Source: Erysipelotrichaceae bacterium (GTDB lineage: Bacteria > Bacillota_I > Bacilli_A > Erysipelotrichales > Erysipelotrichaceae). From it: 5,572 bases of DNA. The notes below the pieces were generated by a model. The model was not told the DNA's origin and ran no database searches. It was given only the letters and a program-made list of their open reading frames with translations. A program made the position numbers and the translations under genes. This document shows positions 4,503-5,572 of this stretch, one piece after another. Location: NCBI GenBank assembly GCA_024709285.1, contig JANJWY010000198.1:1-5572 (forward strand), written 5' to 3'. The stretch's first letter is position 1. Each line of letters opens with the position of its first letter.

Positions 4503-5572
4503 ATTCCTTACCTCCTAACTGAAGTTCTACAAGTTCGCGATACACATCGCATTCGCGTATGAGCTGTTCATGTGAACCCAAACCGACGATCCGACCTTCT
4601 TCAATAACCAGAATCTGATCGGCATTAAGCACGGTGGATACGCGTTGCGCGATCAAAATGACTGTGGACATACCGCTTTTGCGCAATCTGTTGCGCAGGG
4701 TCGCATCCGTTTTGTAGTCAAGAGCACTGGAAGCATCATCGAAAATAAGGATTTCCGGATGGTCTGCCAAAGCTCTGGCAATAAGCATGCGCTGCTTTTG
4801 ACCACCCGAAAAATTCGCACCGCCACGCAATACTTCCTGCTTATATTTTCCTTGAAGCTTATCGATAAACTCGGTGGCCTGTGCCATATCGGCCGCATTC
4901 ATCAAAGATTCATCGTCAACATGTCTTCCAAAACGGATATTGTCCGACACAGTCGAGGAGAAGAGAGCGTCATTTTGAAGAACAACACCAAACATCGAGC
5001 GAAGTTCTTTAAGATCGTAAGATTTAATGTTTTTACCATTGATCAGAATCTGACCTGAATCAACATCGTAAAACCTTAATAACAATTGAGCAATCGTAGA
5101 TTTTCCGCTGCCCGTTGATCCGATGATACCAAAGGTCTGATTACGTTTAATTTCAAAAGATATGTTTTCCAAATGATTCTTGGTCTTATTGTATGAGAAA
5201 TCAACATTTCTAAACTCAATGTGCATATCACTTGGAACGGTTTCGGCATCGATGACCTCGAATGCATCCTCTCGATCAAGTATTTCAACAACTCTTATCG
5301 CAGAGGCATTGGCTCTTGAATACATTAGGAAAATGCGATTCAACGCCAGAAATGACATTAGGATGAGGGTGAAATAGGTTAGAAATGCAATGATGCTTCC
5401 GGTTTGACTCAGTCCCTGACTGACACGGATCGCACCGAAGTATAAGATCATGATTAATCCCATGTTAAGAAGCAGGTTCATCATGGGGTTGAGCATAGAA
5501 ACGACATATCCGGCAGAGCGTTCTTTTTTACTGACTGCCCGATTGACTTGTTCAAATTTGATTTGCTCGTCT
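4489..5572 (-). CDS. ABC exporter half-transporter, degenerate-site subunit (5' end outside window)
   Basis: The reading frame is open to the right edge and continues 25 codons upstream of the ATG at 5496 (D-E-Q-I-K-F-E-Q-V-N onward). That ATG is therefore internal, and only the last two of six membrane helices plus the whole ATPase domain are in view. Numbering from that ATG, the motifs are Y102 (A-loop), Walker A GSTGSGKS (126-133), Q-loop Q174, signature FSGGQ (229-233), Walker B ending LIFDD (250-254), D-loop SALD (257-260) and IAQR (282-285). D254 replaces the catalytic Glu and Q284 replaces the switch His, while the signature stays canonical. These changes mark the non-hydrolysing site partner in heterodimeric exporters. 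Its Walker motifs would pair with the degraded signature of the next gene's product, and its good signature with that product's intact Walker B. The stop codon overlaps the next gene by 14 nt. Confidence 0.94.
   Translation of the reverse strand, partial: DEQIKFEQVNRAVSKKERSAGYVVSMLNPMMNLLLNMGLIMILYFGAIRVSQGLSQTGSIIAFLTYFTLILMSFLALNRIFLMYSRANASAIRVVEILDREDAFEVIDAETVPSDMHIEFRNVDFSYNKTKNHLENISFEIKRNQTFGIIGSTGSGKSTIAQLLLRFYDVDSGQILINGKNIKSYDLKELRSMFGVVLQNDALFSSTVSDNIRFGRHVDDESLMNAADMAQATEFIDKLQGKYKQEVLRGGANFSGGQKQRMLIARALADHPEILIFDDASSALDYKTDATLRNRLRKSGMSTVILIAQRVSTVLNADQILVIEEGRIVGLGSHEQLIRECDVYRELVELQLGGKEYVNA
4511..4516 (-). promoter_or_regulatory. Ribosome binding site of the second exporter subunit
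   Basis: A perfect AGGAGG on the minus strand, 8 nt before the ATG at 4502, lies inside the last codons of the first exporter gene. It selects the ATG at 4502 over the one at 4496 and keeps the two subunits translated in step. Confidence 0.8.

Noticed and set aside
5494..5496. ATG as start of the first exporter subunit
   Set aside because: The frame stays open for 25 codons upstream to the window edge with residues typical of the cytoplasmic loop before the fifth helix. Starting here would lose four of six membrane helices.

Overview
The window is a compact, entirely minus-strand stretch of a low-to-mid GC Bacillota-type genome. Shine-Dalgarno sites are strong (AGGAGG and variants), promoters are sigma-A-like, intergenic gaps are short or negative, and the protein families are typical of Firmicutes. 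A class such as Erysipelotrichia or Bacilli would fit, but the sequence alone does not fix the taxon. I see no mobile element, tRNA, rRNA or CRISPR array.

Reading in the direction of transcription (right to left), the window opens inside an ABC exporter half-transporter (4489-5572, start lies off the right edge). A second, complete half-transporter (2712-4502) overlaps it by 14 nt. Their ATP-site motifs are complementary and asymmetric. The first has an Asp for the catalytic Glu and a Gln for the switch His, but a good signature motif. The second has the catalytic Glu and His, but a degraded signature. This is the pattern of heterodimeric multidrug exporters of the TM287/288, BmrCD and LmrCD type. 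Twelve bases after the second half-transporter comes a 27-residue single-pass membrane protein (2616-2699), easily overlooked because of its size. It has its own Shine-Dalgarno site and ends in TAATAATG, where the next gene, a VOC/glyoxalase-fold protein (2266-2613), starts without a recognisable ribosome site. These four genes look like one translationally coupled operon.

A separate promoter (TTGTCA, 17 nt, TATAGT; 2232-2260) follows the VOC gene. It drives a membrane-anchored DUF1287 protein (1226-2224), a family with a papain/NlpC-like Cys-His core. The predicted transcription start falls essentially on the ATG, so this message may be leaderless.

The 256-nt gap at 970-1225 holds a perfect 13-bp inverted repeat (terminator or operator), a possible small transcript, and an extended -10 promoter. 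Then comes a two-gene unit: an AEC-family membrane transporter (46-969), and the first 16 codons of a HAD-superfamily phosphatase (1-49), whose ATG overlaps the transporter's stop codon as ATGA and which continues off the left edge.
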